Below, one piece after another: positions 6,853 through 9,936 of a DNA stretch of 9,936 nt. The notes below the pieces were generated by a model that did not search any database, was not told the origin of the DNA, and saw only the letters and a list, made by a program, of their open reading frames with translations. The stretch comes from CAZEZY01 sp964516635 (GTDB lineage: Bacteria > Pseudomonadota > Gammaproteobacteria > Burkholderiales > Burkholderiaceae_C): positions 1-9,936 of the forward strand of contig CAZEZY010000088.1 of NCBI GenBank assembly GCA_964516635.1. The letters run 5' to 3'. Positions within the stretch are counted from its first letter, which is position 1, and each line of letters starts with the position of its first letter. The translations under genes and the position numbers were made by a program.

Positions 6853-7914
6853 ATGATTCTCGTCACCGGCGGCGCCGGCTTCATTGGCAGCAACTTCGTG
6901 CTCGACTGGCTGGCCCAATCGGACGAGCCCATCGTCAACCTCGACAAGCTCACCTACGCAGGCAACCTCGAAAACCTCGCCAGCCTGCAAGCCGATACGC
7001 GCCACGTGTTTGTGCAAGGGGATCTGGGCGATCGCACGCTGGTTGATCGCCTGCTCATTGAGCACAAGCCCCGTGCCGTGTTGCACTTCGCGGCCGAAAG
7101 CCATGTGGACCGCTCCATCCACGGCCCGGAAGACTTCATCCAGACCAACATCGTCGGCACCTTCCGCCTGCTCGAAGCCGTGCGCGCCTACTGGTCCACC
7201 TTACCCAAGGCTGAGCAAGCCGCCTTCCGCTTCCTGCACGTCAGCACCGACGAGGTCTATGGCACGCTCTCCCAAGACGACCCGCCGTTTGCAGAAACCA
7301 ACGCCTACGAGCCCAACAGCCCCTACAGCGCCAGCAAAGCCGCGTCTGACCACCTGGTGCGCGCGTGGCACCACACCTACGGCCTGCCGGTGCTCACCAC
7401 CAACTGCTCCAACAACTACGGGCCGTACCACTTCCCCGAAAAGCTCATCCCGCTGATGATCGTCAATGCCCTGGTCGGTAAACCCCTTCCGGTGTACGGC
7501 GACGGCCTGCAGGTGCGCGACTGGCTCTACGTCAAAGACCACTGCAGCGCCATCCGCCGCGTGCTGCAAGCCGGACGCCTGGGCGAAACCTACAACGTCG
7601 GCGGCTGGAACGAAAAGCCCAATATCGAGATTGTGCACACCGTCTGCGCGCTGCTCGACGAACTCCGGCCCAAAGTCGATGGCAGCAGCTACAAAGCCCA
7701 GATCACCCACGTGCAAGACCGCCCTGGCCACGACCGGCGCTACGCCATCGACGCGCGCAAGATCGAGCGCGAGCTCGGCTGGAAGCCAGCCGAGACCTTC
7801 GAGACCGGCATCCGGAAAACCGTGCAGTGGTACCTGGACCACCCCGACTGGGTGCAGCATGTGCAGACCGGGACTTACCGTGACTGGGTCAACAAGCAGT
7901 ACGGGGCCGCATGA
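6853..7914 (+). CDS. rmlB: dTDP-glucose 4,6-dehydratase
   Basis: Second step of dTDP-L-rhamnose synthesis: converts dTDP-glucose to dTDP-4-keto-6-deoxyglucose using bound NAD+. 353 aa, the usual length. This extended short-chain dehydrogenase shows the Rossmann motif TGGAGFIGSN (5-14), HFAAESHVDRSI (78-89), the catalytic STDEVYG with T132, D133 and E134, and the Y158-x3-K162 pair in PYSASKAASDH. The NNYGPYHFPEKLIP segment (187-200) and DWLYVKDHCSAI are also typical of RmlB. The synonym rfbB is equally used. It is first in a two-gene unit and overlaps rmlD by four bases (ATGA). The product feeds lipopolysaccharide O-antigen, exopolysaccharide or rhamnolipid synthesis; which one cannot be told here. 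Glutamine codons are split evenly between CAA and CAG (7 and 7), against 5 and 18 in the molybdoenzyme gene, a mild difference. Confidence 0.97.
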   Translation: MILVTGGAGFIGSNFVLDWLAQSDEPIVNLDKLTYAGNLENLASLQADTRHVFVQGDLGDRTLVDRLLIEHKPRAVLHFAAESHVDRSIHGPEDFIQTNIVGTFRLLEAVRAYWSTLPKAEQAAFRFLHVSTDEVYGTLSQDDPPFAETNAYEPNSPYSASKAASDHLVRAWHHTYGLPVLTTNCSNNYGPYHFPEKLIPLMIVNALVGKPLPVYGDGLQVRDWLYVKDHCSAIRRVLQAGRLGETYNVGGWNEKPNIEIVHTVCALLDELRPKVDGSSYKAQITHVQDRPGHDRRYAIDARKIERELGWKPAETFETGIRKTVQWYLDHPDWVQHVQTGTYRDWVNKQYGAA

Positions 7915-8873
7915 ACACGCCACCGCGCATCCTGCTGCTCGGCAAGAACGGCCAGGTCGGCTGGGAACTGCAGCGCAGCCTGGCACCGCTGGGGATGGTG
8001 GTCGCGCTGGACCGCGCAGGCCTCACCTCCCAGCAAGCCGCCCACCTGCCCGCCTGGCAGGGCCCGCTACCGCTGGAGCTCCCCTTGTGTGGCGACCTCA
8101 CCGACCTGCCCGGCCTGGCCCACACGGTCCACACTTTACGGCCGCAGGTCATCGTCAACGCGGCCGCCTACACCGCCGTGGACCAAGCCGAGTCCGAGCC
8201 GGACCTGGCCCATCGCATCAACGCGGAGGCGCCGGGCGTGCTGGCCCAGGCCGCCCGCGAGGTGGGCGCCTGGCTGGTGCACTACAGCACCGACTACGTG
8301 TTCAATGGCGGTGGTCACACACCCTGGACGGAAGCAGATCCCACCGGCCCACTCAATGTTTACGGGCTCACCAAGCTCGAAGGCGAGCGCCGCATCCTTC
8401 AGGCTGGCCGCCAGCACCTCATCTTCCGCACCAGCTGGGTGTATGCCGCGCGCGGCGGCAACTTCGCCAAAACCATGCTGCGTCTGGCCAAAGAGCGTGA
8501 ACGACTCACGGTGATCGACGACCAGTTCGGTGCCCCCACGAGCGCCGAACTGATTGCCGACATCACGGCGCATGCCATCCGTCAGGTGCTACGTACCGGC
8601 CAAGGCCAGGGCACTTACCACCTGGCGGCTGCAGGGGAAACCACCTGGCACGAGTACGCGCTGTTCGTCATCAGGCTGGCGCAACGGTTAAGGCCGCAAG
8701 CTGACTGGCGAGTGCAGACCATCGATCCTGTGCCCACCCGCACCTTTCACACCCCGGCGGCAAGACCTCATAACTCGCGGCTCGACACCACTTTGCTGAA
8801 AGCCTCGCTAGGACTGGAACTTCCTCACTGGCGATCGGGTGTGACCCGGATGCTGGAGGACGTGCTGGGCTGA
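7911..8873 (+). CDS. rmlD: dTDP-4-dehydrorhamnose reductase
   Basis: Last step of dTDP-L-rhamnose synthesis: NAD(P)H-dependent reduction of dTDP-4-keto-L-rhamnose. 320 aa, slightly longer than the common 290-300. Motifs: nucleotide-binding LLLGKNGQVG (8-17), NAAAYTAVDQAE (83-94), HYSTDYVFNG (124-133) with T127, D128 and Y129 at the active site, and YGLTKLEGE (151-159) with the Y151/K155 catalytic pair. The C-terminal half has FRTSWVYAARGGNF and DQFGAPTSAEL, typical of RmlD. The start lies in the rmlB stop (ATGA), and GGGG at 7903-7906 is a poorly spaced ribosome site, consistent with translational coupling. The next expected genes, rmlA (thymidylyltransferase) and rmlC (3,5-epimerase), are absent; metK follows on the opposite strand. 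The synonym rfbD is equally used. Confidence 0.96.
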   Translation: MNTPPRILLLGKNGQVGWELQRSLAPLGMVVALDRAGLTSQQAAHLPAWQGPLPLELPLCGDLTDLPGLAHTVHTLRPQVIVNAAAYTAVDQAESEPDLAHRINAEAPGVLAQAAREVGAWLVHYSTDYVFNGGGHTPWTEADPTGPLNVYGLTKLEGERRILQAGRQHLIFRTSWVYAARGGNFAKTMLRLAKERERLTVIDDQFGAPTSAELIADITAHAIRQVLRTGQGQGTYHLAAAGETTWHEYALFVIRLAQRLRPQADWRVQTIDPVPTRTFHTPAARPHNSRLDTTLLKASLGLELPHWRSGVTRMLEDVLG

Positions 8874-8886
8874 TCCGTTTCAGCCC
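8867..8886. terminator. Hairpin between convergent rmlD and metK, possible bidirectional terminator
   Basis: GGGCTGA (8867-8873) and TCAGCCC (8880-8886) form a perfect 7-bp stem with a 6-base loop, extendable by one T-G wobble. The left arm includes the rmlD stop codon, and the right arm ends 9 bases from the metK stop. No run of T follows on either strand, so it is not a textbook intrinsic terminator, but its position between two convergent genes fits transcription termination or 3'-end protection. Confidence 0.42.
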
Positions 8887-8888
8887 GA

Positions 8889-8903
8889 TGGGTCGTTAAC
8901 CCA
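8889..8903. other. Second small inverted repeat over the metK stop
   Basis: TGGGT (8889-8893) and ACCCA (8899-8903) form a 5-bp stem with loop CGTTA, immediately beside the larger hairpin and covering the metK stop codon. Short enough to arise by chance. Confidence 0.25.
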
Positions 8904-9936
8904 ACCTGGCCAAGTCGCGCATCACCTGCACCTTGTCGGTCAGTTCCCAGCTGAATTCGGGCTCGTCACGGCCAAAGTGACCGTAGGCGGCCGTCTTGCT
9001 GTAGATGGGGCGTAAGAGATCCAGCATCTGGATGATGCCCTTGGGGCGCAGATCGAACACTTCGTTCACCAACTTTGCAATCTGCTCGTCTGGGATCACC
9101 CCGGTGCCTTCGGTGTAGACCGTGACGTTCATCGGGCGGGCCACCCCAATCGCGTAGGCCACCTGGATCTGACACTGCCTGGCCAGGCCGGCGGCGACGA
9201 TGTTCTTGGCCACATAGCGTGCGGCGTAAGCGGCAGAGCGGTCCACCTTGGTCGGGTCTTTGCCACTGAAGGCGCCACCACCGTGCGGGCAGGCGCCACC
9301 GTAGGTATCCACGATGATCTTGCGCCCGGTCAGTCCGCAATCGCCCTGCGGACCACCGATCACAAAGCGGCCTGTGGGGTTGATCAGGTACTTGGTGTCG
9401 GTCAGCCATTCCTTGGGCAGCACGGGCTTGATGATTTCTTCGATGCAGGCCTCGATGAAAGCTGGCTTCATCTGCTTGCCATCGCTCATCTCGGGGCTGT
9501 GCTGACTGCTCAGCACGATGGTGTCGATGCTGTGCGGCTTGCCATCCACGTAACGCATGGTGACCTGGCTTTTCGCATCCGGTCGCAGGAAGGGCAGACG
9601 ACCGTCCTTGCGCAACTGAGCCTGACGCTCGACGATGCGGTGCGCGTAGTAGATCGGCGCCGGCATCAGTTCCGGGGTTTCGTCACAGGCGTAGCCAAAC
9701 ATGAGACCCTGATCACCGGCGCCGGTGTTCAGGAAATCGTCGCTGGCGTGGTCCACACCCTGAGCAATGTCGTTGCTCTGCTTGTCATAGGCCACCAGCA
9801 CCGCACAACCCTTGTAGTCGATCCCGAATTCGGTGTTGTCATAGCCAATGCGCTTGATCGTGTCGCGTGCCACCTGGATGTAGTCCACGTGCGCGTTGGT
9901 GGTGATCTCGCCAGCAAGAACCACCAGACCGGTGTT
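8896..9936 (-). CDS. metK: S-adenosylmethionine synthetase, 5' end outside window
   Basis: Makes S-adenosylmethionine from ATP and methionine, in the cytosol. The visible part is 346 residues, beginning NTGLVVLAGEITT, which lies about 45-50 residues into the family (384-393 aa), so the true start is beyond 9936. The GTG at 9924 is internal and not the start. Motifs: GAGDQGLMFGYACDET (ATP and methionine binding), RPDAKSQVT, the loop-region phosphate motif GGGAFSGKDPTKVDRSAAY, and DLRPKGIIQMLDL near the C-terminus. The reading frame is intact to the TAA at 8896-8898. It converges with rmlD across 22 bases containing a hairpin. The upstream region is outside the window, so leader elements such as a SAM or SAH riboswitch cannot be judged. 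Confidence 0.97.
   Translation of the reverse strand, partial: NTGLVVLAGEITTNAHVDYIQVARDTIKRIGYDNTEFGIDYKGCAVLVAYDKQSNDIAQGVDHASDDFLNTGAGDQGLMFGYACDETPELMPAPIYYAHRIVERQAQLRKDGRLPFLRPDAKSQVTMRYVDGKPHSIDTIVLSSQHSPEMSDGKQMKPAFIEACIEEIIKPVLPKEWLTDTKYLINPTGRFVIGGPQGDCGLTGRKIIVDTYGGACPHGGGAFSGKDPTKVDRSAAYAARYVAKNIVAAGLARQCQIQVAYAIGVARPMNVTVYTEGTGVIPDEQIAKLVNEVFDLRPKGIIQMLDLLRPIYSKTAAYGHFGRDEPEFSWELTDKVQVMRDLARLG

Noticed and set aside
7201..7986. Minus-strand open frame opposite rmlB
   Set aside because: Rich in Val/Gly/Ala with no domain; it is the complement of rmlB codons.
9922..9924. GTG at 9924 as the metK start codon
   Set aside because: The residues before it (NTGL) continue the MetK family alignment to the window edge, so the gene extends beyond 9936.

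Overview
The window looks like ordinary chromosome from a high-GC betaproteobacterium, most likely Burkholderiales (Comamonadaceae-like). This is inferred from protein styles: a type III pantothenate kinase, a persulfide dioxygenase-rhodanese fusion of the kind known from Burkholderia, a small bacterial acyl-CoA-binding protein, and GC-rich codon use. It holds nine protein-coding genes. Two are cut by an assembly gap and one runs off the right edge. I see no tRNA, rRNA, CRISPR array, insertion sequence or phage gene.

Left part (1-1936): a CsoR/FrmR-family regulator lies 26 bases upstream of a persulfide dioxygenase-rhodanese fusion, giving a probable two-gene reactive-sulfur detoxification operon. 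The regulator carries an unusual cysteine pair. A type III pantothenate kinase gene (coaX) follows and runs into a block of exactly 100 N at 1937-2036. On the far side of the block a convergent M20D-family amidohydrolase gene (2037-3130, minus) lacks its 3' end. Together the two genes lack far more than 100 bases, so the block is best read as a gap of unknown length.

Middle part (3131-6718): divergent from the amidohydrolase is a molybdopterin oxidoreductase with an N-terminal 4Fe-4S motif. It overlaps by four bases (ATGA) a lipoprotein zinc aminopeptidase. The 3' end of the aminopeptidase gene overlaps, tail to tail, a short acyl-CoA-binding protein gene on the minus strand.

Right part (6719-9936): rmlB and rmlD (dTDP-glucose 4,6-dehydratase and dTDP-4-dehydrorhamnose reductase) overlap by four bases and make part of the dTDP-L-rhamnose pathway. 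The rmlA and rmlC genes that usually accompany them are not here. The convergent metK (S-adenosylmethionine synthetase) begins 22 bases after rmlD, and hairpins fill the junction.

Most of the content is recognisable core metabolism. The best candidates for something less described are the regulator's non-canonical cysteine arrangement next to the persulfide dioxygenase fusion, and the tight coupling of an orphan molybdoenzyme to a lipoprotein aminopeptidase.
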